Shown here piece by piece: positions 1 to 9,800 of a stretch of DNA of 64,000 nt (the stretch's first letter is position 1; every line of letters begins with the position of its first letter). The notes under the pieces were generated by a model, which was not told where the DNA came from, made no database searches, and saw only the letters and a program-made list of their open reading frames with translations. The translations under genes were made by a program, and so were the position numbers. Source of the stretch: JAXMAR01 sp046350295 (GTDB lineage: Bacteria > Planctomycetota > Planctomycetia > Gemmatales > Gemmataceae); the NCBI GenBank assembly GCA_046350295.1, contig JAXMAR010000004.1:62001-126000 (forward strand). Direction: 5' to 3'.

Positions 1-2142
1 CGCCGGCCCCGTCCCTTCCGCCAGCTGGTGCGCGATGAGCTGGATCGCCACTCCGCCCAGGCCAAAAAGAACGCCCGTGCGCAGCGCGAACGAGCCGACC
101 TCGCGCAGGAAGCGCGGCTTGGTCGCCGCGCGCGAGCGTTGCCGGCTCACGGCGATGGCGAGGGCCGGGATGCCGATGACGGTCCAGTTGAGCAGCGTCA
201 CCTGCTGCGGCACGTAAGGAAAGTGAAAGCCGAGCCAGCCGCAGTAATAGACGAGGATGAGGATCAGCGAATAGACGTTCTTGACCAGGAACAGCTTCGA
301 GGAGCGGCGCAGGTTGCGGACGATGGTGCGGCCTTCCTCCAGCGTCTCCGGCAAGAGGGCGAAGTTGTTGCTCTCCAGCACAAGACCGGAAACGGTCTTG
401 CTCGCCTGGCTTCCCTCCCCCATGGCGATGCCGAGGTCGGCCCGCTTGATGGGTAAGACGTCGTTGACGCCGTCGCCGATCATCGCCACATGCCGGCCGG
501 CCCGCTGCAGCGTCTCGACGATCTGCACCTTCTGCTCCGGCGCCACCCGGCCAAAGACGCTGCGTTCTTCGATCAGCCGCGCCGCCTCCGCGCTCGCCTT
601 CAGCTCGTCGCCGGAGACGACCGGATCGCGCGCCAGCGGCAGGTCGAGATGACTCACCGTCCCTTGCACCGTTTCCGGGTTATCGCCCGAGATCACCTTG
701 AACTCGATGCCCTGGGCGTAGAGGGCCTTGAGTACGTCCCCTGCTTCGGGCCGTAGCTCATCGGCCAGACACGCGAGGGCGATGGGCCGCAGCGGCGCGT
801 CGGGCAGCGTTGTCTTGTCCGCAAGAGGGACGGGCGCCATCTCGCCCAAAAGGAGGATGCGGAGACCGCGCTGACGCAGCGGATGCAAGCGTTCGTCAAA
901 GCTCTCGGCATCGGTTTCGGCCAGCCAACGCTGAAGGGTTTCCGGGGCGCCCAGCACCAGCAATCGCTCCTTGCCGTCGAGCCGGACGCGCACCGCGCTG
1001 TAGCGGTTCTGCGACTTGAAAGGAATCTGGTCGAGCAGTTCGACGCTGGCGCCCCCGAGCGCGGCCGTCAGCGCTTGGAGGTTCTTGTTCTGCCGGTCAA
1101 CGCTGGCGGAGGCGAAAGCGCGGAGCAACTCTGTCGCCTGGGAGGGCGAGGCTCCCGCCGAGCCGGGCGCATTTAACGCGAGAATCTGGTCCAGCTTGAG
1201 CCGGTTCGTCGTCAAGGTCCCCGTCTTGTCGGTGCAGACGACATCGACGGCCGCCATCGTCTCGACCGCGTTCAGCCGCTGCACGATGGCGCCGCGCCGG
1301 CTCATGACGATGGCGCCCATGCTGAAGGCGATCGTCGCGGTGAGCACCATCCCCTGCGGTACCATCGAGGTGATGGTCGCGGCGATCATGGCGACGTATT
1401 GCCGGGTCTCGCGGTCGTGCGTCTCCGGCGGTCCCGCTCGAAGAAGATAGGCGATCGTGTAGAGGACGCAGAGCGCCAGCGCGGTGTAGGAGAGAATGGT
1501 CACGAGCCGGTTGATGACGCGCGTGAGCGGGCTATTGGTGAAGTGGTACCGCCGCGCCTGCTGGGACGTGCGATTGGCGAACGCGTCGGCGCCGACCTTG
1601 TCCGCCCGATAGGCTCCCTGTCCCGCCACGCAGAAGCTTCCGGAGAGCACATTCTCCCCGTCGTGGCGGCGCACCGGATCGGATTCGCCGGTCAGCAGCG
1701 CTTCATCGACCTCCAGGAACTCGCTGACAAGGACGGGGCCGTCCGCGACGACCGTCTCGCCCGCTTGAAGCAGGATGTGCTCGCCGAGGACGACGTCGCC
1801 CGCGGGTATTTCAACCGGGGCGCCGTCGCGCAGTACGCGCGCCTTCGCTTCGACGAGGATGGACAGCTTGTCGAGATGGCGCTTGGCCCGGATTTCTTGA
1901 AACAGCCCGATGGCGGTGTTGACGATGGCGAAGCCGCTCACGGCGATGCCCCCCTGGACCTCGCCGAAGCCGAAGAGAGCGATGGCGGCCGGGGTCACCA
2001 TGGCGTTGAACCAGGTGAAGAGATTGCGGGCGACGATCTGAAGGTATTCGCGCAGATGCGCGGTGGCGGCGCGGTTGATCTGCCCGCGCTGGATGCGCTG
2101 GGCGACTTCGGCGCTCGTGAGTCCCTTGCGAAGCTGTGTCAT
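1..2142 (-). CDS. Cation-transporting P-type ATPase, CtpE-like (3' end outside window)
   Basis: A membrane pump that couples ATP hydrolysis, through an aspartyl phosphate, to cation transport. About 714 residues are visible from ATG at 2142; the gene runs off the left edge. Seen: an N-terminal cation-ATPase segment beginning GLTSAEVAQR, an actuator TGES near residue 150, the phosphorylation motif DKTGTLT with Asp near 305, and the hinge motif GDGVNDVLP near 556, followed by C-terminal membrane helices. The N-terminal wording (NLFTWFN, QEIRAKR) resembles mycobacterial CtpE and related Ca/Mg-type pumps more than heavy-metal ATPases, and there is no CxxC metal-binding domain at the start. The transported ion is inference. 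A short GC-rich repeat (1139-1170) lies in frame just after the phosphorylation loop. Confidence 0.88.
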   Translation of the reverse strand, partial: MTQLRKGLTSAEVAQRIQRGQINRAATAHLREYLQIVARNLFTWFNAMVTPAAIALFGFGEVQGGIAVSGFAIVNTAIGLFQEIRAKRHLDKLSILVEAKARVLRDGAPVEIPAGDVVLGEHILLQAGETVVADGPVLVSEFLEVDEALLTGESDPVRRHDGENVLSGSFCVAGQGAYRADKVGADAFANRTSQQARRYHFTNSPLTRVINRLVTILSYTALALCVLYTIAYLLRAGPPETHDRETRQYVAMIAATITSMVPQGMVLTATIAFSMGAIVMSRRGAIVQRLNAVETMAAVDVVCTDKTGTLTTNRLKLDQILALNAPGSAGASPSQATELLRAFASASVDRQNKNLQALTAALGGASVELLDQIPFKSQNRYSAVRVRLDGKERLLVLGAPETLQRWLAETDAESFDERLHPLRQRGLRILLLGEMAPVPLADKTTLPDAPLRPIALACLADELRPEAGDVLKALYAQGIEFKVISGDNPETVQGTVSHLDLPLARDPVVSGDELKASAEAARLIEERSVFGRVAPEQKVQIVETLQRAGRHVAMIGDGVNDVLPIKRADLGIAMGEGSQASKTVSGLVLESNNFALLPETLEEGRTIVRNLRRSSKLFLVKNVYSLILILVYYCGWLGFHFPYVPQQVTLLNWTVIGIPALAIAVSRQRSRAATKPRFLREVGSFALRTGVLFGLGGVAIQLIAHQLAEGTGPA
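1139..1170. repeat. Short GC-rich repeat inside the P-type ATPase gene
   Basis: The stretch reads GGGAGGGCGAGGCTCC followed by CGCCGAGCC on the + strand. It resembles a dispersed planctomycete element that I recall as translating to GEAPAEP. In the ATPase frame it encodes NAPGSAGASPSQ, a low-complexity insert between recognisable family sequence. No second full copy was found in this window, so membership of a repeat family is inference. Confidence 0.4.
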
Positions 2143-2274
2143 GTCGACTAGCTTATGGTCCCCGGCGAGCCCCGCCCGGCCAGGGCGGCGCGGCTCGTGA
2201 AAAAACGGTTTCCGTCCAGCCATTTTTGGTTACAGTAAAGGAACAGTCGACCCTGTCTTCCGGCGCCGAGACTA

Positions 2275-4083
2275 ATGGCCATCCGCTTCAAATGCCCGCA
2301 TTGCAACAAGGCCCTGGCGGTCAAGGACCACCTCGGGGGCAAGAAAGCCGCCTGCCCGGTGTGCAAGAAGGCGATCGTCATTCCGGCGGCGACGCCCGTT
2401 ACCAGCCCCGCCGACCTCGAAGCGCTGGCCGCCGCCGCCTTTGCCGATGACGCGGCGGCCGCCGCGGTCCAGGCCGCCGAGGAGTTGAGCAAGCAGACGA
2501 TCGACTTCGATTGCCCCTATTGCTCCGAGGCGATCCAGATGCCGCTCGCCGAGGCGGGCAAGCAAGGACAGTGCCCCGAGTGCAAGCACATCATCAAGAT
2601 CCCCGTTCCGGAGAAGACCGGCCCCAAGGACTGGCGCGAGCTGGCGAAGAAAGGGCCTTCCGCCGCCCTCATCAACCAGCCTGAGCAACTCGACGGCGCC
2701 TGGGGCACGGAGGTCAAGACCAAGGTCGGCCAAGGCGCCCTGGCCGAGGCGGGAGCGCTGCCGGAGGTCGTCGTCGAGCCGATCGGCATCGGCGGCTGGC
2801 TGCGGCGCATCTTCGTCGTCCTGGTGGTTGGCGGCGTGGTTACCGGGCTCTGGCTGTTCGTGAAGCACAAGACGACCATCAAGGGCGAAACGGACGCCAT
2901 CAAGGAAACGCTCGCTGTCATCGAGGCGAAAAACCCGAAGGGGGGCCTCTTGCCGAGCAAGCTGCCGCCGCTGCAGACCGCGGAACTGTACCGCGCGCTC
3001 GGCGAGCTTTACATAGCCAAGGACGAGCGAGTCAACGCGCTGACGATGTTCCAGAAGGCGCGAGCCGTGATCGTGGACAATGTCGCGGAGAAGGACAAGG
3101 ACAAAGACCGGGAGGCCGCCAAGGATCGCGCCCTCAAGGATGACCTGGACCGCGACCTGTTCCTCGCCGACCTGTGCAATTCGATCGTCCTCATGGGAGG
3201 CGGCGACAAGGAGGATATCGAGAAGACGCGTTACCTCTGGACCAACGAGGTGCAGACCGAGTTGACCCGAACGTTGCAGGCGCTGCGTACCACGGACGGC
3301 AAGATCATCGCCCTGCGCTCGCTCGCGAACGTCCTCTTCGACAAGAAGCAGGGCGACCTGGCCGTGACGCTGGCCAACGGCCTGGCCGGCAGCGACGTGC
3401 GGCTCCAGGCTCAGGCCGCGGGGCTGCGCCTCGCGTATGGGAAAGACGCGCCGTCCCCGAAGATCCCGGAGGATGGCGGGTCAATCAACAGGGAAACACG
3501 GTTCGCGCAGACGGAAGGGCTAACGCGCAAGGGCAAGCTCGAGGAGGCCCGGAAGTTCGCGGGCTACAAAGGCAAGGATCCCGCAACGGCCGACCGCATC
3601 GAAGCCAACGTCGGCGCCGCCCTCATTCTCCTCGATCGGGCTAAAGGACAGGAGAACGCGAAGGACGCGCTCCCCTTCTTCGAGGAAGCGCTGGCCGCCT
3701 TCAAGGAAGCCCGCGGAGCCACCCCTTGGATGACGCTCGAACTCATGCGCGTCGGCTCCCTGCTCGGCCAGGACGAGCAGGTCAAGCTCCTGGACAAGAA
3801 CCTGAACGCGGCTTTTAAATACCGAGCCGCGTTCGACAGGTTCCTGGCCAAACTGGCCCGCGCCGACGCCGCTGTGCCCCTGGACGCCGTGCAAGAGATC
3901 CCGCCGGATCCGAAGTTAGACAAGGACGGCAATGCGCCCGCGCTGGCCTGGCTTGCCGCCGCCCGCCATAACGCGCGCCTCGGCGCCTCCGCTGAATTGA
4001 ATGCGCACCTGGCAACGCTGAAGGATGAGAACAATCTGAAGCCCTTTCTGCGCGTCGGCATCGCGCTGGCTGCGCGCAAATAG
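2275..4083 (+). CDS. Zinc-ribbon membrane protein with TPR-like periplasmic region
   Basis: Protein of unknown role, 602 residues. Two zinc ribbons are visible: CPHC...CPVC at residues 8-26 and CPYC...CPEC at about 80-103. One membrane helix (IFVVLVVGGVVTGLWLF) lies near 180-197. The rest is helical, Ala/Lys-rich and charged, with TPR-like phrasing such as ELYRALGELYIAKDERVNALTMFQKA. The architecture (zinc ribbons inside, one helix, repeat domain outside) recurs in planctomycete proteins of unknown function. The kinase gene follows after about 100 bp on the same strand, so co-transcription is possible. The ATG at 2275 precedes the first ribbon immediately and is the natural start. Confidence 0.75.
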   Translation: MAIRFKCPHCNKALAVKDHLGGKKAACPVCKKAIVIPAATPVTSPADLEALAAAAFADDAAAAAVQAAEELSKQTIDFDCPYCSEAIQMPLAEAGKQGQCPECKHIIKIPVPEKTGPKDWRELAKKGPSAALINQPEQLDGAWGTEVKTKVGQGALAEAGALPEVVVEPIGIGGWLRRIFVVLVVGGVVTGLWLFVKHKTTIKGETDAIKETLAVIEAKNPKGGLLPSKLPPLQTAELYRALGELYIAKDERVNALTMFQKARAVIVDNVAEKDKDKDREAAKDRALKDDLDRDLFLADLCNSIVLMGGGDKEDIEKTRYLWTNEVQTELTRTLQALRTTDGKIIALRSLANVLFDKKQGDLAVTLANGLAGSDVRLQAQAAGLRLAYGKDAPSPKIPEDGGSINRETRFAQTEGLTRKGKLEEARKFAGYKGKDPATADRIEANVGAALILLDRAKGQENAKDALPFFEEALAAFKEARGATPWMTLELMRVGSLLGQDEQVKLLDKNLNAAFKYRAAFDRFLAKLARADAAVPLDAVQEIPPDPKLDKDGNAPALAWLAAARHNARLGASAELNAHLATLKDENNLKPFLRVGIALAARK

Positions 4084-4186
4084 TAGACAGCCATACACAT
4101 CCTCGCCTGCTTTTTTTTGAAGCCTTCCCGTTCGTGACGCATACTTCGGTATACCCCCTCCTGCTCTCTTCGAAAAAGAGATTGGT

Positions 4187-5398
4187 ATGCCGGCCCCTGT
4201 CGCCTCCGTCGATGCGTTGCTCGACTTGATTCGAGACAGCGGCGTCGTCGAAGCGCAGGAGATGGACGCCTTCCTCGCCACGCACGAAAACACCGCCGGT
4301 CCCAAGGCGCTGGCGAATGCGCTCATCGAAGCAAGCCTGCTCACTCCCTTTCAAGCCAAGCACCTCCTCGCCGGCCGCAAACGCGGCCTGATGCTGGGCC
4401 AGTACCGCATCCTCGAGCAGATCGGCAAGGGTGGGACGGCTCAGGTCTACCTCGCCGAGCATCGCAAGATGCGGCGCAAAGTCGCCATCAAGGTGTTGCC
4501 TCCCTTTTACGCGGACGACGAGGAGGCCCTCAGTCGCTTTTACCGCGAAGCGCGGGCCATCGCCGCTCTCGACCATCCGACCATCATCAAGGCGCATGAC
4601 GTCGCCTGCGAAGGAGACATCCATTACCTCGTCATGGAATATGTCGAGGGTACCAGCCTCAAGGATCACCTGGAGAAACGCGGCCCACTGCCCATCGCCG
4701 AAGCCACCGCTTACATCGATCAAACGCTGAGCGGTCTGCAGCACGCTTTCGAGCGCGGGCTCATCCATCGCGACATCAAGCCGGGCAACCTTATCCTCGA
4801 GCGGACGGGCTGCATCCGCATCCTCGACATGGGCCTGGTCAAGTTCTTCGAGGAGAACGACGACACGCTGACGCGCGATCTGTCCAAGGGAGCCGTCCTC
4901 GGCACCGCCGACTATCTCTCCCCCGAGCAGGCGTTGAGCTGCCACGAGGTCGACGTCCGCTCCGATATCTACAGCATCGGCGCCACCTTCTACACGCTCC
5001 TGGCAGGAGAGCCGCCCTTCCATCACTCGAAACTGACGCAGAAGCTGATGGATCACCAGTTCAACGACCCGCCGCCGCTCGGTAAGCGCCGCCGCGACGT
5101 GCCCCCCGGCCTGTGCGCGCTTATCATGCGCATGATGGCGAAGAAGCCGGAAGACCGCTTCCAGACGCCCGCCGAGGCCCGTGACGCCCTGGCGCCGTTC
5201 CTCACCGACGCCACGCAGCGCCGGACGACGGCATTGTCGGTCTCGTCTGCGCGGGAGCCTGCTCGGCCCGACGAACGGGCCACGGCGCCGGCCCAGAGGC
5301 GCGCAAGTGGACTTGGCTGGGGTTATCTGCCCTGGATCGCCGCCGCGAGCGCGGCGTTGATCGTTGGCGCCGCTGGCGCCCTGTGGGCGCTCAAGTAG
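4187..5398 (+). CDS. Eukaryote-like serine/threonine protein kinase with C-terminal membrane anchor
   Basis: Phosphorylates Ser/Thr residues of proteins; the target is unknown. 403 residues. A helical N-terminal segment (1-70) of the type found in planctomycete kinases precedes the kinase fold. The Gly-rich loop IGKGGTAQVYL is near 78, the ATP-binding Lys is in VAIKVLP near 100, the catalytic loop HRDIKPGN is near 195, DMG replaces DFG near 215, and the activation end LSPEQ and DVRSDIYSIG follow. A single C-terminal helix (WIAAASAALIVGAAGALWALK) would anchor it in the membrane with the kinase in the cytoplasm. No PASTA, WD40 or other sensor domain follows. A GC-rich hairpin lies 40 bp downstream. 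Confidence 0.93.
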   Translation: MPAPVASVDALLDLIRDSGVVEAQEMDAFLATHENTAGPKALANALIEASLLTPFQAKHLLAGRKRGLMLGQYRILEQIGKGGTAQVYLAEHRKMRRKVAIKVLPPFYADDEEALSRFYREARAIAALDHPTIIKAHDVACEGDIHYLVMEYVEGTSLKDHLEKRGPLPIAEATAYIDQTLSGLQHAFERGLIHRDIKPGNLILERTGCIRILDMGLVKFFEENDDTLTRDLSKGAVLGTADYLSPEQALSCHEVDVRSDIYSIGATFYTLLAGEPPFHHSKLTQKLMDHQFNDPPPLGKRRRDVPPGLCALIMRMMAKKPEDRFQTPAEARDALAPFLTDATQRRTTALSVSSAREPARPDERATAPAQRRASGLGWGYLPWIAAASAALIVGAAGALWALK

Positions 5399-5437
5399 AA
5401 CCGATTTGCAGCGGCGGTTTCGCGCGTGTTCACGTCA

Positions 5438-5461
5438 GGTCCGGCTCGGCTCGCCGGACCT
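5438..5461. repeat. GC-rich hairpin downstream of the kinase gene
   Basis: AGGTCCGGC and GCCGGACCT form a perfect 9-bp stem around a 6-base loop. No T-run follows, so it is not a classical intrinsic terminator. It may be one of the dispersed palindromes that litter the window, or a 3'-end structure protecting the kinase transcript. Confidence 0.45.
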
Positions 5462-5483
5462 ACACTGGATCGCGCACGCCGCT

Positions 5484-5594
5484 CTATTGCATCTGGGCGA
5501 TGAGGGCGCTCAGCCAGACGAGGGCGCCCACAAGGGCGGGGAAGACCACGATGCCCATCGGGCAAAAGGAGCCGGAAGCGCTGTCTCTTTCCAT
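5484..5594 (-). CDS. Possible small single-helix membrane protein (36 aa)
   Basis: A short reading frame from ATG at 5594 encodes a peptide starting MERDSASGSF and ending in a hydrophobic stretch (MGIVVFPALVGALVWLSAL). It lies just downstream of the ThDP enzyme pair and on the same strand. The product would be one membrane helix with a short polar N-terminus. Nothing identifies a function, and a frame this short can occur by chance. It is listed because the hydrophobic pattern is coherent and the space is otherwise empty. Confidence 0.3.
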   Translation of the reverse strand: MERDSASGSFCPMGIVVFPALVGALVWLSALIAQMQ

Positions 5595-5667
5595 GGCCGT
5601 CACATCTCCGGGGCGGGACGCCCAAGTATAGGCCACGATTTTCACGCCGGTCAACGAGAGCGGACGC

Positions 5668-6255
5668 TTACTTCGGCGCCGGCTCGCAACTTGTCCGGAC
5701 ATTTAGCGCATCGCGCAGCCGCGCGATCTGCTCCGACATCGGCCGCGGCGGCTTCGGCGTCTTTTGCCCCAGCCTTCCCTCTACCTTGAGCCAGACCACT
5801 ACCGGCCCTGGGCCCGAGATCGCGTCGCCCGCCTCCTTCTCCCACGCCTCCAGCGTATCGAAGGTATAGACACGGCGGATTTCCGCCGCGCGGGCCATCT
5901 CGGCATAGTTGACCCGGCCCGCCCCTGCGTGAGGCTGTCCCCCTGTCACCTCGTAAAGGCCGTTGTCCAGAATCAACAGGTACACCGGCGCCGGATGCTG
6001 CGCCAGCGTCACCAGGCTGCCGAGGTTCATCAACATGCAGCCGTCGCCGTTGACGACGATGACGCCGCGGCCGGTCGCCAGCGCCAGACCGAGGCCGAGG
6101 CCGGGAGCGTGTCCCATCGCCGAGGGGATATAGGCGAAATCCAGCGGCGACTCGGAGAGCTTCGGCCAGAGGCCGGCCGACGTCATGGTGGTGACAACGA
6201 CTTGCTCGCCGCGTCGCCGTGCCAGCACTTCCAGCGCTTGCTGTTGCGTCATCAT
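5668..6255 (-). CDS. ThDP-dependent decarboxylase, ThDP-binding (beta-type) subunit, sulfopyruvate/phosphonopyruvate type
   Basis: Binds thiamine diphosphate and Mg for decarboxylation of a 2-oxo acid such as sulfopyruvate or phosphonopyruvate. 195 residues, the usual length of a separate beta (ComE-type) subunit. The ThDP/Mg motif is visible as GDGCMLMNLGSL, with Gly-rich MGHAPGLGLGLALA just before it and LDNGLYEVTGGQ after it. The alpha-type partner lies immediately upstream with an 11-bp gap, so the two form one operon. The ComE/phosphonopyruvate assignment is by subunit split and motifs. No coenzyme M or phosphonate genes are nearby, so the substrate is unresolved. Confidence 0.8.
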   Translation of the reverse strand: MMTQQQALEVLARRRGEQVVVTTMTSAGLWPKLSESPLDFAYIPSAMGHAPGLGLGLALATGRGVIVVNGDGCMLMNLGSLVTLAQHPAPVYLLILDNGLYEVTGGQPHAGAGRVNYAEMARAAEIRRVYTFDTLEAWEKEAGDAISGPGPVVVWLKVEGRLGQKTPKPPRPMSEQIARLRDALNVRTSCEPAPK

Positions 6256-6266
6256 CTTGTCGCTCC

Positions 6267-6746
6267 CTACTCTGCGATCAACAAGGCTCGCGCCGTCCCC
6301 TCCGCCAGACAGCGCCGGTACGCCGCGCTGACATCCCCGGCGGCCGCGTCCGCGAGCAGGTCATACGGCACGCGCCACGCCTGGAGGATCGGCTCGGTGA
6401 ATATCGGGCAGGTGTCGACGCCTTTCCCCTGCTGATGCACATGCCAGCTGCGAACGCCGACGATGAAGAATAAGGGCAGCTGCAGATCGTGCAGCACGTT
6501 CCGCAACGCGTCTCCCGCCTCGAACAGCCCGGTACACTGAACGACCACGATGGGCTTCTTGCCCCCGAGCCAGAGACCCGCCGCGATCGCAAAGGCCTCC
6601 CCCTCACGGCACACGCGAATGAGCGCGAGACTCTTGGCCGACGACAGGGCTGGCTCCCAGGTCCCCAGCTCGCTGTCCGGAATCCAGACGACGTGCGTCA
6701 CTCCTTCCCGCTCCAGCGCCTCCACTAGCTCGTTGCCGTCGATCAT
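6267..6746 (-). CDS. ThDP-dependent decarboxylase, N-terminal (alpha-type) subunit, sulfopyruvate/phosphonopyruvate type
   Basis: Provides the pyrimidine-binding half of a two-chain ThDP enzyme. 159 residues, starting at ATG 6746. The family Glu that activates the ThDP ring should be in REGEAFAIAAGL near residue 50. VVVQCTGLFEAGDAL follows, typical of the Pyr domain of ComD and phosphonopyruvate decarboxylases. It is first in the pair, with the beta subunit 11 bp downstream. It is transcribed divergently from the Lhr helicase gene, about 125 bp away, so the two share a promoter region. Confidence 0.8.
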   Translation of the reverse strand: MIDGNELVEALEREGVTHVVWIPDSELGTWEPALSSAKSLALIRVCREGEAFAIAAGLWLGGKKPIVVVQCTGLFEAGDALRNVLHDLQLPLFFIVGVRSWHVHQQGKGVDTCPIFTEPILQAWRVPYDLLADAAAGDVSAAYRRCLAEGTARALLIAE

Positions 6747-6870
6747 GGTGTCTCCTCCCGCTGTGCAACATAGTCATCCGGGTCAAAATCCACAACCGGT
6801 TAGCGCCAGGACAGGACGCGCCCTTCCTTTCCTCGGTCCCGCATCGGATTGCGGTTCCGCGTGCAGTAAA

Positions 6871-9800
6871 ATGATCCAAACCGATCCTTCTGCTCGAGAC
6901 CCCCGGATGCTCGACACTTTCCTGCCGCCGGTCCGCGCCTGGTTCGAAGAGACCTTCGGCCGGCCCACGCCCGTGCAGGAGCAGGGCTGGCCGCGGATCG
7001 CCGCCGGCGCCCACACGCTCCTCCTCGCCCCCACGGGCTCCGGCAAGACGCTCGCCGCCTTCCTCGCCTGTCTCGACCAGCTCTGGCGCCAGCCGAAGCT
7101 GCCGCGCCATGTCCACGTTCTCTACATCTCCCCGCTCAAGGCGCTCAACAACGACATCTACCGGAACCTCGACATCCCCCTCCGCGGCGTCGAAGCGATG
7201 GCCGAGCGGCAAAACCATACGCTGCCGAAGATCGAAGTCGGCCTGCGCACCGGCGACACCCCCCTCGCCGAGAGACAGCGCCTCGTCCGCAAGCCGCCGC
7301 ACATCCTGATCACGACCCCGGAGTCGCTGCACCTGATGCTCACCTCGCGCGCCCGCGAGACCTTGCGGCAGGTGAGCCACGTCATCATCGACGAGATCCA
7401 CGCCCTCTGCCCCAACAAACGCGGCGTTTTCCTCGCTCTGCTCCTGGAGCGTCTCGAAGCCCTGCGCAAGAAACCAAAAGGCGAGCCGGGCGGCGTAAGC
7501 CCCCGGAGTGCGCGTCAGAATGCGCGTCGCCACTCCTTCGTCCGCATCGGCCTCTCCGCGACGCAGCGCCCCCTAGACGAAGTCGCCCGCTTCCTCGGCG
7601 GCGGCATGGTCGACCAAGCCGGCCGTTACCATGAGCGCCCCGTGCAAATCGTCGACGCCGGCCTGCGCAAACGGCTCGACCTTGCCATCCTCAACCCCGT
7701 CAAGCAGTTCGGACCGCTCCCGGAAAAGACGGTCTGGCCCAGCATTTACCGCCTCCTCGCCGACCTGATCCGCAGCCACCGCTCCACCATTGTCTTCGCC
7801 AACAACCGCCGCACCGTCGAACGCCTCACGGCTCAACTACAGGAAGTCCTCGCCTACGGCGAATACGCCTCGATGGAGCACAACATCGTTGTCAGCAGTG
7901 GCGAGCCGGGCGGCGTAAGCCCCCGGAGCGAAGCGCCCGAAGCCCCACCCCCGCTCGTCAAAGCCCACCACGGCAGCGTCGCCCTCGAAGTCCGCCAGGA
8001 GACCGAGCGCGCCCTCAAGGAAGGCCGCGTCCGGGCCGTCATCGCCACCGCCTCCCTCGAGCTCGGCATCGACATGGGCGCCGTCGACCTCGTGTGCCAG
8101 GTCGAATCCCCCGGCAACGTCGCCCGCGCCCTCCAGCGCGTCGGCCGCGCCGGCCACATCGTCGGCCAATCGAGCAAAGGCCGCCTCATCCCCAAGACGC
8201 TCTCCGACCTGCTCGAAGAAGCCGTTCTCGCCAAGGAGATGGCCGCGGGCAACGTCGAAGAGCTGCGCGTGCCGGCGAACTGCCTCGACGTCCTCGCCCA
8301 GCAGATTGTGGCCATGGTGGCCATAGAAAACTGGGACATTCCCGCGCTCTATCGCACGCTTCGCCAAGCCTATCCTTTCCGCGACCTTACCGCTCCTGCC
8401 CTGGATTCCGTCCTGGAGATGATCAGCGGCCGATATCGCTTCAGCGCAACGCCGGCTGTTGCCGAGGGAAAGGCGAATCGATCGTTACGCCCCGGCCAGA
8501 CACTCTCCGCCCTCCAACCGCGCGTCAGCTGGGACCGCGTCCACCAGCGCCTGCACGCTCTCCCCGGCAGCCAACGCCTCGCGGTCACTCAAGGGGGCAC
8601 GATCCCCGACACCGGCCAGTATGCTGTTTACACCGAGCGCGGCCTGCGCATCGGCGAGCTGGACGAGGAGTTCGTCTACGAGCGCCGCAACGGCGACACG
8701 TTCCTTCTCGGCACCAGCGCCTGGCGCATCGCCCGCATCGACGTCGATCGCGTCGTTGTCGAACCCGCCGCGGGCCACCCCGCTCTCGTCCCCTTCTGGC
8801 GCGGCGAGCAGGGTGGCCGTAGCTACGACCTCGGCTATGCCCAGGCCCGCTTTCTCGGCGAGCTAGCGCGCGGCGACGACGCTGACTGCCTCCCCTGGCT
8901 CCAGCGCGACCACTTCCTAGACAAGGACGCCGCCGCCAATCTGCGCGACTACGTCCGCCGCCAGGCGCAGCGCACCGGCCGCGTCCCCGACGAAAAAACG
9001 CTCCTCGTCGAGGCAGCCCGCGATCCGCTGGGTGACTGGCAGGTCGTCCTGCACGCCCCCTTCGGCCACCGCTTCACGTTGACCCTCGCCCTCGCCCTCG
9101 AAAACCTGCTACGCCGCCGCCTCGGCTACCGCCCTCAATGCTTGGCCCACGACGATGGCGTCTTCATCCGCCTCACCGAGAGCGACGAACCCGTCCTCGA
9201 CCTCCTGAACGGCCTCAGCGGCGACAACGTCAAAGACCTCGTCCTCGAAGCCCTCGCGGACAGCGCTCTCTTCGCTCTCCGCTTTCGCCAGAACGCCGCG
9301 CGCGCCCTCTTGATGCCGCGCGCCGGCATGAGCCGGCGCTCCCCGCTCTGGCTCCAGCGCCTGCGTGGCCGCGACCTGCTCCAAGTCGCCCGCCAGTTCC
9401 CCGATTTTCCTATCGTCGTAGAGACCTTCCGCGAGTGCCTGCACGACCACCTCGATCTGCCGCGCGTCGAGGCCATGCTCACGGAAATCGCCGCGGGCAA
9501 GATCGAGGTCCACACGTGCCGCCTCGAGGCTCCGTCCCCCTTCGCCGCCGGCCTCTGGTTCGCCTTCAACGCCGATAATCAATACGAGTACGACCAGGTC
9601 GATGGCGCCGCGACGGATACCTATCAACGCCTCGACCAGAGCCTCCTCGATCAACTCGTCAGCGATGGCGGCCGACTCCCTCTCGACCGCCGCGCCGTCG
9701 CCCAGGTCGAACGCCGCCTGCGCAACGTCGGCCGCCCGCCGCGCAGCGCCGCCGAAACCGCCGAGTGGCTGCGCCGCGTCGGCGACCTCAGCCCGACCGA

